DNA of 8,622 nt from the NCBI GenBank assembly GCA_023395735.1, contig JAEWYI010000075.1, positions 1-8,622 of the forward strand. The letters run 5' to 3'. The DNA comes from Cyanobacteria bacterium OH_SFB_17. GTDB taxonomy: Bacteria; Cyanobacteriota; Vampirovibrionia; Gastranaerophilales; Gastranaerophilaceae. The notes below the pieces were generated by a model, which was given only the letters and a program-made list of their open reading frames with translations, was not told the DNA's origin and ran no database searches. Position 1 is the first letter of the stretch. Every line of letters starts with the position of its first letter. The translations under genes and the position numbers were made by a program. Shown piece after piece: positions 1 through 5,710 of this stretch.

Positions 1-61
1 TTTGCCCTCTTGAAGATTTAAAGTTTGTGCTATTAGGATTGCTAACTGATTGTATTGCCAT
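1..61 (-). CDS. Unidentified protein, 5' fragment only
   Basis: The complement of the first 61 bases is open from an ATG at 61-59 to the window edge and encodes 20 residues, MAIQSVSNPNSTNFKSSRGQ. A purine-rich GCGGGTG stretch lies about 6 bases before the ATG and can serve as a ribosome-binding site, and AT-rich -10-like sequences lie further upstream (about 99-109). The gene would be divergent from mtaB across a 154-base intergenic region. The fragment has no hydrophobic signal. Its Asn/Ser-rich start followed by NFKS resembles short N-terminal tails I associate with poorly characterised proteins in Gastranaerophilales-like genomes, which is recollection, not proof. No function can be assigned from 20 residues, and the frame could be open by chance. 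Confidence 0.45.
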   Translation of the reverse strand, partial: MAIQSVSNPNSTNFKSSRGQ

Positions 62-139
62 TTTTTCACCCGCTTTTAGTAAAATTTCACACTTTTCTTA
101 CATAATATATAACCCAAAAAGTAAATATTTTTGCTAGTT

Positions 140-155
140 TTAACCGTTTTGTTAA
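140..155. promoter_or_regulatory. Inverted repeat TTAAC-N6-GTTAA in divergent intergenic region
   Basis: A perfect dyad with 5-base arms (TTAAC and GTTAA) separated by CGTTTT lies between the start of the minus-strand fragment (61) and mtaB (216). Its size and position between two divergent starts would suit a dimeric regulator. It is AT-rich and short, so chance occurrence is quite possible. No regulator is named by this sequence. Confidence 0.2.
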
Positions 156-180
156 TAAAACTTTACAACATTTTTTGCTC

Positions 181-209
181 TTTTAAAACGCTTGTTTTTT
201 TGCTAAAAT
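181..209 (+). promoter_or_regulatory. Candidate mtaB promoter with extended -10 and near-zero leader
   Basis: TGCTAAAAT at 201-209 is an extended -10 element (TGn followed by TAAAAT). A poor -35 candidate, TTTTAA, lies at 181-186, 17 bases upstream; extended -10 promoters tolerate this. The hexamer is followed by exactly six bases and then the ATG at 216, so transcription starting seven bases past the hexamer would begin on the A of the start codon. No Shine-Dalgarno sequence lies between the hexamer and the ATG. This is positional evidence only. Confidence 0.45.
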
Positions 210-215
210 TCATGT

Positions 216-1502
216 ATGAAAAAATTTTTGTTAAAAAATATGGGATGCAAATCAAACCAGCTGGAAGGTGCATTAATTGAAGAAAAACTTACCCTAAGCG
301 GATTTGAAAAGACCGAAAAAATCGAAGATGCAGATGTTTTTATTTTAAATTCATGTACAGTAACACATAAAAGCGATAATGAAGCTTTTCACATTTTGAT
401 GAGTGTAAAAAAGAAAAACCCGAATGTGATTAATATCTTAACAGGCTGTATCGCACAAATTGAAAAAGAAAAACTTTTGGAAAATGAAAATATTGATATC
501 GTTCTTGGTAATGACGAAAAACTTGAGATAGAAAAATATCTTGATAAAACTATTGTCTCAGACATTATGTCGCTTGATAAATTCCACGAAGTAATTTTAA
601 AAGATACAAAAAAAACACGTGCCAGTTTAAAAATCCAAGACGGATGCAACAATCGTTGTTCATACTGTATTATCCCTTTTGCTCGAGGACAAAACAGGAG
701 CGCGGATGTTGATTTTATACTAGAGCAGATTGAAATTTTTGAGCAAGCTGATTTTAAAGAAATTGTGTTGACTGGTATTCACATCGGGCAGTGGGGAGAG
801 GATTTAAGCGAAAAAAAATCACTTCTTCATTTGCTTGAAGAGATTGAATCAAAAACGCAGATTCAAAGGTTCAGGCTGGGGTCGCTTAATCCTCTGGAAA
901 TTGATGATGAGATGATTGAATTTTTAAAGAATTCTGAAAAATTTTGCCCTCATTTTCACCTTTCGCTTCAGTCAATGTGCGATAAAACTTTAAAATCCAT
1001 GAATAGAAAATATTCTGCCCAAAGAGCATTGGAATTGATAGAGCAAATATCAGAAAATTTTCATCTACCGTTTATCGGAAGCGACGTGATTGCTGGATTT
1101 GTAAACGAGAGCGAGGATGATTTTGCAATTACGGTTGAAAATTTGCAAAAATCTAAATTGACTCAGATTCATACTTTTCCGTATTCAATAAGAAAAGGTA
1201 CGATTGCAGAAAAAATGCAGGGGCATCTTTCTGATAAAGTTAAGGCACATAGGGCATCTGTAATAAAACAGATTTCGTCTGAAAAACATTCTTTATTTTT
1301 AAACAAAAATTTAGACTCAATTCAAGAAGTTTTGATAGAGAAAAAATTGGACAAGAAGACAGGATTTTTAAAAGGCGTAACAAGAAATTATATTGATGTT
1401 TTAATCGAGCCTTCAAATGAGATATCTGTGGATAAAAATTCTATCCAAAAAATTAAAATAATTGATGTAAAAGAAAACGTTACAGCCCAAATAATTTCAT
1501 AA
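216..1502 (+). CDS. mtaB: tRNA (N6-threonylcarbamoyladenosine(37)-C2)-methylthiotransferase MtaB
   Basis: This radical-SAM methylthiotransferase converts t6A at position 37 of ANN-decoding tRNAs to ms2t6A, which stabilises decoding of Lys AAA/AAG in particular. The 428-residue length is normal for the family. The N-terminal domain carries three cysteines for the auxiliary [4Fe-4S] cluster (C11 in GCKSNQLE, C47 in NSCTV, C78 in TGC). The radical-SAM motif is C144-x3-C148-x2-C151 within KIQDGCNNRCSYCIIPFARG. It is followed by the RGxxRS stretch, LTGIHIGQWG (185-194), the HFHLSLQS block and GSDVIAGF. The last ~60 residues (GVTRNYIDVLIEP and beyond) look like a divergent TRAM domain for tRNA binding. 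The MtaB subgroup fits better than MiaB or RimO because of the TRAxxKIQDGCNNxCSYCIIP signature. One oddity is LQSMCD where most relatives have LQSG(S/C)D. There is no ribosome-binding site before the ATG, and the 3' end overlaps the convergent TPR gene by 23 bases. Confidence 0.93.
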   Translation: MKKFLLKNMGCKSNQLEGALIEEKLTLSGFEKTEKIEDADVFILNSCTVTHKSDNEAFHILMSVKKKNPNVINILTGCIAQIEKEKLLENENIDIVLGNDEKLEIEKYLDKTIVSDIMSLDKFHEVILKDTKKTRASLKIQDGCNNRCSYCIIPFARGQNRSADVDFILEQIEIFEQADFKEIVLTGIHIGQWGEDLSEKKSLLHLLEEIESKTQIQRFRLGSLNPLEIDDEMIEFLKNSEKFCPHFHLSLQSMCDKTLKSMNRKYSAQRALELIEQISENFHLPFIGSDVIAGFVNESEDDFAITVENLQKSKLTQIHTFPYSIRKGTIAEKMQGHLSDKVKAHRASVIKQISSEKHSLFLNKNLDSIQEVLIEKKLDKKTGFLKGVTRNYIDVLIEPSNEISVDKNSIQKIKIIDVKENVTAQIIS

Positions 1503-2790
1503 TTTTGTTTGATTTGATTCTTTCTTTAATTTTTATATCCCCAAGAAGTATTCTGTAAGCTTCTTTATTTTTTGATGCAAAAACTTGGATAGAAACTGTT
1601 TTAGGGGAGTTTTCTAATTCGTTTTTAGCAATTGTGGTTTTTAGAACAATCTCAGGTGAAATTTCGCCTGATTTAAGTGGAGTTTTACTTGTAATAAAAT
1701 AATCTGAAAATTTTTGTATAACTTTATCCTTTTCTGAAAAAGTAACATCAAGATAAAGAGAATTTATGGGCTGAAAAGCGGTATTCTTAATTTTAAATTG
1801 GTATCTTACGTCATAGCGTTGCATAATCCAATTGTACGTGATTTTGCCTTTCATATCTTCAATCGCTATATCTCTTACAGATAGAATATTTGCTTGAGAA
1901 AATTCTTTTAATTTTCTGATTTTGTACTTATAAAGTTCTGCCTGCGCAGTATTTCCTTGTTCTTGGGCTTCTAATATCAATGCGGTAAGAAAGTTGAAAT
2001 AAGTTTCATAATTTATTATAGCAGGCTCTTCTTTGAATACTTCGTCAAAGTATTTGTAAGCTTGAAGAGGCGAGTCTTTTGTCAAAAGAAGTGCAAGTTT
2101 ATATTTTATAATTGGTGCATCCATTATGCCTTTTGCAAGGTTCAAAAGTGTTATTGCATCGTCGAATTCAAGGTTGTTAATTTTTTCGTCAGCCAAGTAA
2201 ACGTATGCAGAAATAAGACTTTTTTTGACCTTTTTTTCTTCTGTTGGATTTATTGTTTTGTAATAAAAAATTGATTTTTGGTATCTGGAAATTGCATCTT
2301 CATAATCCCCTTTGGAATAATATTTGTCACCCAAAAGGTTGTATATTTCTGCTTTATAACCAATTACAGCAGGATTTGGTCTGTCGATTATATTGTCAAT
2401 TAATTCTTCCGCGTCATCAAATCTTTCGAGCATAATATACATTCCTGCAAGTTTGTAATGAGGTCTGTATTCCCCGTAAGGTGCTTTTTGGATGGCTTTT
2501 TTGTATTCAATTTCTGCTGTTTTGAAATCTCTTTTCAGTGAAAATAAAACACCGAGGCGCATGTTTATTTTAAAATTTTTGGGGTCTTGTTGTTCAAGAT
2601 ACTTATTTTTTTCAATAAGCATTGAGACTAGAAAATAATCTATTTCTTCATTTTGTGCTTCTTGTCTTTTTTGTTCTTTGTAAACATTTTTTTGTATTAT
2701 CACAAATGTTGAAGAAACGATAATTGCAGCTGCTAAAATTGCAAGAGCTACAGTTTTAAAATATTCAAAAAAAACTTTTTTATTATTCAT
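1480..2790 (-). CDS. Membrane-anchored TPR protein with C-terminal beta-rich domain, function unknown
   Basis: This is a 436-residue protein with a short basic cytoplasmic start, one transmembrane helix (about 13-32, TVALAILAAAIIVSSTFVII), a charged linker, then helical tetratricopeptide-type repeats. Recognisable repeat units lie near 73-106 (MRLGVLFSLKRDFKTAEIEYKKAI), 110-137, 143-176 (LGDKYYSKGDYEDAISRYQKSI), 192-220 and 226-256. Residues about 315-422 switch to alternating beta-strand sequence (YDVRYQFKIKNTAFQPINSLYLDVTF), reminiscent of FxLyD-like immunoglobulin-fold domains; that match is by eye only. The topology suggests an extracytoplasmic protein-binding scaffold tethered to the inner membrane. 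The ATG at 2790 lies inside the last codons of the mgtC-family gene (8-base overlap) and has AGGA 8 bases upstream within that gene, implying translational coupling. The 3' end overlaps mtaB antisense. The partner is unknown. Confidence 0.85.
   Translation of the reverse strand: MNNKKVFFEYFKTVALAILAAAIIVSSTFVIIQKNVYKEQKRQEAQNEEIDYFLVSMLIEKNKYLEQQDPKNFKINMRLGVLFSLKRDFKTAEIEYKKAIQKAPYGEYRPHYKLAGMYIMLERFDDAEELIDNIIDRPNPAVIGYKAEIYNLLGDKYYSKGDYEDAISRYQKSIFYYKTINPTEEKKVKKSLISAYVYLADEKINNLEFDDAITLLNLAKGIMDAPIIKYKLALLLTKDSPLQAYKYFDEVFKEEPAIINYETYFNFLTALILEAQEQGNTAQAELYKYKIRKLKEFSQANILSVRDIAIEDMKGKITYNWIMQRYDVRYQFKIKNTAFQPINSLYLDVTFSEKDKVIQKFSDYFITSKTPLKSGEISPEIVLKTTIAKNELENSPKTVSIQVFASKNKEAYRILLGDIKIKERIKSNKIMKLFGL
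1543..1573 (+). terminator. Candidate Rho-independent terminator of mtaB, inside antisense TPR gene
   Basis: AAGAAG at 1543-1548 pairs perfectly with CTTCTT at 1560-1565 across an 11-base loop. The stem is followed by TATTTTTT, giving a U-rich tail on the plus-strand transcript. It begins about 40 bases after the mtaB stop codon. It lies wholly within the opposite-strand coding sequence of the TPR gene, so coding constraint limits its stem. The 6-bp stem has only two G-C pairs, so strength is modest. Confidence 0.4.
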
Positions 2791-3490
2791 CGTCTTCCTG
2801 TATTGAAATTGAATTTAAACCTTTTAGGTCGTTAAATTTTTTGTAAAGTGTCTGAACTTGTTTTTTCCCGCTAACATCAATTGTCGCAATTATTTTTGCA
2901 AAGCTTCCATCTTTTTCTTCTGCTTTTTTGGAAATTTCGTGCACATAGTCAAAATTTTCAACAATGTAGTCGTGAATACTTTTGGCTTTTTCTTCTGTGC
3001 AAGAGGCGATTATCTTAATTCTTTTTGTATTTTTTATGCTTGTGGTCAAAACATTTCTTTCAAAAGAGCGGATTAATACGAGGACAAAAACGCTCACAAA
3101 AGTTGCAACAACTCCTACATCAATCATTCCTGAGCCGCAAGCCATCCCGATTGCGGCAGAAACCCACAGCGTAGCTGCAGTAGTAAGCCCATAAACTGAT
3201 GAACCGTGTCTAAGGACAGTTCCACCACCTATAAAACCAATCCCTGTTAAAACTTGTGCCGCAATTCTTGCAGGATCTCCGTATGCCTGAGGATGAGCTG
3301 TGTCAACCGCCATAGGGAACGCATATATAGAAAGTACTGTGAATACACACGAGCCAAGGCATACCAGAATATGAGTTCTTAGTCCTGCATATTTGTTTGT
3401 CAGTTCTCTTTCCAGGCCGATTGCAAAGCCTAAGATGACCGCTGCAACTATTCTTATAAGAATTTCTAAATTAAAACCTAAATCGTGCAT
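2783..3490 (-). CDS. MgtC/SapB-family inner-membrane protein with C-terminal ACT-like domain
   Basis: The protein has 235 residues, the usual size for the longer MgtC/SapB form. The N-terminal half has about five membrane segments (near 9-24, 38-57, 76-92, 101-118 and 122-141). It carries the family blocks GLERE (25-29), AGLRTH (35-40), DPARIAAQVLTGIGFIGGG (72-90) and GLTTAATLWVSAAIGMACG (101-119). Residues about 147-235 are soluble, with a beta-alpha-beta pattern (RIKIIASC...AKSIHDYIVENF...FAKIIATIDV) fitting the ACT-like domain found in MgtC. Relatives are linked to growth in low magnesium, phosphate and membrane-energy homeostasis, and survival in macrophages. Which of these applies here cannot be read from sequence, and many family members are simple housekeeping proteins. 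GAGGATAGA just before the ATG is a good ribosome-binding site. It is followed by the overlapping TPR gene, its probable partner in a two-gene operon. Confidence 0.92.
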   Translation of the reverse strand: MHDLGFNLEILIRIVAAVILGFAIGLERELTNKYAGLRTHILVCLGSCVFTVLSIYAFPMAVDTAHPQAYGDPARIAAQVLTGIGFIGGGTVLRHGSSVYGLTTAATLWVSAAIGMACGSGMIDVGVVATFVSVFVLVLIRSFERNVLTTSIKNTKRIKIIASCTEEKAKSIHDYIVENFDYVHEISKKAEEKDGSFAKIIATIDVSGKKQVQTLYKKFNDLKGLNSISIQEDDE

Positions 3491-3525
3491 TCTATCCTCT
3501 TAAAATCTTTTTCGTATTATTTCTT

Positions 3526-3534
3526 ATTCTAGCA
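3526..3534 (-). promoter_or_regulatory. Candidate extended -10 promoter for the mgtC-family gene
   Basis: On the minus strand TGCTAGAAT (3534-3526) forms an extended -10 element, nearly identical to the TGCTAAAAT before mtaB. Transcription would start near 3519, giving a leader of roughly 29 bases that includes the GAGGATAGA ribosome-binding site. No convincing -35 box is present. Together with the candidate terminator just upstream this suggests mgtC-TPR is transcribed separately from the importer genes. Confidence 0.4.
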
Positions 3535-3543
3535 TTTATTTTT

Positions 3544-3568
3544 AAAAAAATCTATCATATTACAATAG
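3544..3568 (-). terminator. Weak candidate terminator at the end of the importer operon
   Basis: On the minus strand, CTAT (3568-3565) pairs with ATAG (3555-3552), with a possible additional inner T-G pair. It is followed by a run of seven T residues (3550-3544). It lies about 20 bases past the oppC-type stop codon and just before the candidate mgtC-family promoter. The stem is short and AT-rich, so efficiency would be low. Confidence 0.3.
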
Positions 3569-3585
3569 TAAATTGAAACTGATTT

Positions 3586-4677
3586 TTAGCCTCTAATTTT
3601 GCTTTTTGGATCAAGAACATCTCTTATAGTATCGCCGATTAGATTAAAAGATAAAACCGCGATAAATATTAAAAACCCGGGAGTCAAAAGCCAAGGTCTA
3701 TAAAGGATATTTATGTATTCTTGAGCCTCTTTCAGCATATTTCCCCAGCTTGCATCAGGTTGTTGAATACCGAGGCCTAAAAAACTTAATCCAGACTCTG
3801 AAAGTATATAAGAAGGAACGCTAAGGGTCATCGCTACAATTACATAGCTTGTTGTTTGAGGCAGAATGTGTTTTACAATTATTCTTAATCTTGATGCTCC
3901 TATGGATTGTGCTGATTGAACAAAATCTTGAGTTTTAATAGAAAGAACCATTCCGCGAACGACCCTTGCAAAACCTGCCCAGCCAATTAGAGCAAGAATT
4001 ATTACGATAAGCATAAACCTTTGGATACTCGTCATGTTAGAAGGCAAAATTGCCGCAAGAATTATAAGTAAATAAAAGCTTGGAATTGACATAACAGCTT
4101 CTGCAAATCTCATCATAATCATATCGACTTTTCCGCCGAAAAATCCGGAAATACCGCCATATAAAAGCCCTATAGGAAATAATACAAATAATGCTAAAAA
4201 CCCGATTGTCATAGAAATTCTGCCGCCAAAAAGTATTCTTGAAAAAACATCCCGTCCGTTGATGTCTGTTCCAAGCAGGAACAAGCGCCCTTCGGGCGCG
4301 ACCCCGATTAAGTGTCTTGAACAAGGTATTACATTCAAAAATTTATATTTTTCTCCACGCGGAAGAATTTTTATAAAATATTTTTGGCTTCGATCCAAAA
4401 CATAATCCACTTGCATCGCTTCCTGGTCAAACTCTCTCTTGTAGTTGTATGTGTATGGCCAAGATAATTTACCTTTTTCGTTAATCGTGAAAATTTTTGA
4501 CGGTGGAGCATAAGACATATTTCTGTCTGAAAAATCTTTAGAATAAGGCGCTATTATATCAGCGAATAAAAGCGAAAAATAAATTATCCCTAGGATAATT
4601 AAAGCAACGAGTGCAAATTTATCTTTGACTAGTTGTCTAAAAACCGATGGGTTAGTATTTTCGTATTCTTTTGCCAT
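3586..4677 (-). CDS. oppC: OppC-type peptide ABC transporter permease, long form with periplasmic insert
   Basis: This is the second membrane subunit of a peptide/nickel-type ABC importer. At 363 residues it is about 60 longer than classical OppC/DppC. Residues 1-45 hold the cytoplasmic start and TM1 (21-39, ending in ADIIAPYS). Residues about 50-130 are a hydrophilic, presumably extracytoplasmic segment containing YVLDRSQKYFIKILPRGEKYKF. Then comes the conserved LLGTDINGRDVFSRILFGGRIS (134-155) that opens the permease domain. The ATPase-docking EAA-type loop is at 251-272 (DFVQSAQSIGASRLRIIVKHIL), followed by SFLGLGIQQPDASWGNML (298-315) and the C-terminal LSFNLIGDTIRDVLDP. The DRS(K/Q)KYPI-type insert matches a known long OppC subfamily as I remember it, so it is unlikely to be an aberration. 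The gene lies 19 bases after oppB, with AAGGAA before the ATG. The symbol is family-level; substrate specificity is not shown. Confidence 0.9.
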   Translation of the reverse strand: MAKEYENTNPSVFRQLVKDKFALVALIILGIIYFSLLFADIIAPYSKDFSDRNMSYAPPSKIFTINEKGKLSWPYTYNYKREFDQEAMQVDYVLDRSQKYFIKILPRGEKYKFLNVIPCSRHLIGVAPEGRLFLLGTDINGRDVFSRILFGGRISMTIGFLALFVLFPIGLLYGGISGFFGGKVDMIMMRFAEAVMSIPSFYLLIILAAILPSNMTSIQRFMLIVIILALIGWAGFARVVRGMVLSIKTQDFVQSAQSIGASRLRIIVKHILPQTTSYVIVAMTLSVPSYILSESGLSFLGLGIQQPDASWGNMLKEAQEYINILYRPWLLTPGFLIFIAVLSFNLIGDTIRDVLDPKSKIRG

Positions 4678-4696
4678 GTGATTCCTTTTTTTTTGA

Positions 4697-5668
4697 TTAA
4701 GTTTTTGCCCGAATTCTTGGGTCGGTTATGATTAGCAGAATATCTGCAAGAAGATTTCCTAAAATAAGCATTATTGCACCCATCATCAAAGATGCCATAA
4801 CCAGATTTATATCTGATTTTAAAACCGCTTCAAGGATTAGTCTTCCGAGTCCAGGGTATTGAAAAACGTATTCTGTCAGGGCTGCACCGCTTAAAAGTGA
4901 TGCAAACTCAAATCCTAAAAGGGTTATCATAGGATTGACTGCATTTCTCAAAGCGTGTTTAAATAGAACTTTGAATTCGTCTAATCCTTTTGCTCTTGCA
5001 AATTTAACATAATCGCTTTCAAGTACATCAAGGAGGTTTGCTCTCATTTGTCTTTGCAGGCCAGCAAGCGAAATTGTAAAAAGAACAGTCGTTGGTAAAA
5101 CAAGGTGCTTAGACAAATCCCAGATTTTTCCCGAAAGATTCATATCGTTAAAGTTGTAGCTTGTCAAACCTCCAACAGGAAACCAACCTGTTTTTACAGC
5201 GAAAATTAAAAGTAAAATTGCGAAAAAGAACGAAGGAATTGCCATTCCAACACTGGTTAATACGGTTAAAATTCTGTCCAGAGGGCTTTTCCATTTTATT
5301 GCAGCCAAAACCCCAAGCGGTACGCCTGTGATCCAGGTAAGAAAAATTACAATAATTGTTAAAAGAAGCGTGTTTGGAATTCTCTCAATCAACTTATCAG
5401 AAACTTTTTCGCCGGTTGAGCAGACTCCAAGGTCGCCTTTCACAAAACCTTTTGCCCATCTGAAGTATTGGACATAAATCGGTTTGTCGAGCCCGAGTCT
5501 TTGGGTTTCTCTTTGGAGTGTTTCTTTGGAAATTGACGGGTTTAGTTTTAGCTCTGCCAAAGGATCGACTGGGCTTAGTCTTATTATGAAAAAGCTTATT
5601 AACGAGACCAAAATTAAAAGTGGTATCGTTTGAAAAATTCTTTTTAGTATGTAGATAAATATTTGCAT
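4697..5668 (-). CDS. oppB: OppB/DppB-type peptide ABC transporter permease
   Basis: This 323-residue membrane permease subunit has the normal length for OppB/DppB. It begins with IFIYILKRIFQTIPLLILVS, the typical RR(I/L)xQxIPxLxxV opening and TM1 (about 12-30). A periplasmic loop contains the family-typical DPLAEL and LGLDKPIYVQYFRWAKGFVKGDLG (58-81). Further membrane segments lie near 99-121, 136-158, 187-206, 246-264 and 292-314. The cytoplasmic EAA loop, DYVKFARAKGLDEFKVLFKHAL (219-240), is the ATPase contact site, and TEYVFQYPGLGRL (265-277) is the hallmark of this family. It pairs with the adjacent OppC-type subunit to form the channel. The ATG at 5668 has GGAG 10 bases upstream, preceded by a small GC-rich hairpin. 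The gene symbol reflects family membership; Opp, Dpp and nickel importers cannot be separated from sequence alone. Confidence 0.92.
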   Translation of the reverse strand: MQIFIYILKRIFQTIPLLILVSLISFFIIRLSPVDPLAELKLNPSISKETLQRETQRLGLDKPIYVQYFRWAKGFVKGDLGVCSTGEKVSDKLIERIPNTLLLTIIVIFLTWITGVPLGVLAAIKWKSPLDRILTVLTSVGMAIPSFFFAILLLIFAVKTGWFPVGGLTSYNFNDMNLSGKIWDLSKHLVLPTTVLFTISLAGLQRQMRANLLDVLESDYVKFARAKGLDEFKVLFKHALRNAVNPMITLLGFEFASLLSGAALTEYVFQYPGLGRLILEAVLKSDINLVMASLMMGAIMLILGNLLADILLIITDPRIRAKT

Positions 5669-5683
5669 TATTTTATTGCTCCG

Positions 5684-5699
5684 CCCTCTACATGGAGGG
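5684..5699 (-). other. Inter-cistronic hairpin between binding-protein gene and oppB
   Basis: In the minus-strand transcript CCCTC and GAGGG form a perfect 5-bp, mostly G-C stem with a 6-base loop (CATGTA), within the 42-base gap between the binding-protein stop and the oppB start. No U-tract follows, so it is not a standard terminator. The distal arm ends two bases before the GGAG ribosome-binding site of oppB. In other importers, hairpins in this position protect the upstream message and keep binding protein in excess of permease. Such a role here is inference. Confidence 0.45.
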
Positions 5700-5710
5700 A
5701 ATGAATTTTT

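Noticed and set aside
389..652. 87-codon open frame antisense to mtaB
   Set aside because: It lies fully inside the well-supported mtaB gene, its product is low-complexity Ser/Phe-rich, and it has no credible ribosome-binding site.
1430..1446. Hairpin GGATA-N7-TATCC in the 3' part of mtaB
   Set aside because: No U-tract follows on either transcript (the T-run precedes it on the minus strand), so it is not a terminator, and it lies in coding sequence.
4037..4324. 95-codon frame overlapping the oppC-type gene on the same strand
   Set aside because: It is an out-of-frame shadow of a permease whose own frame has all family motifs.
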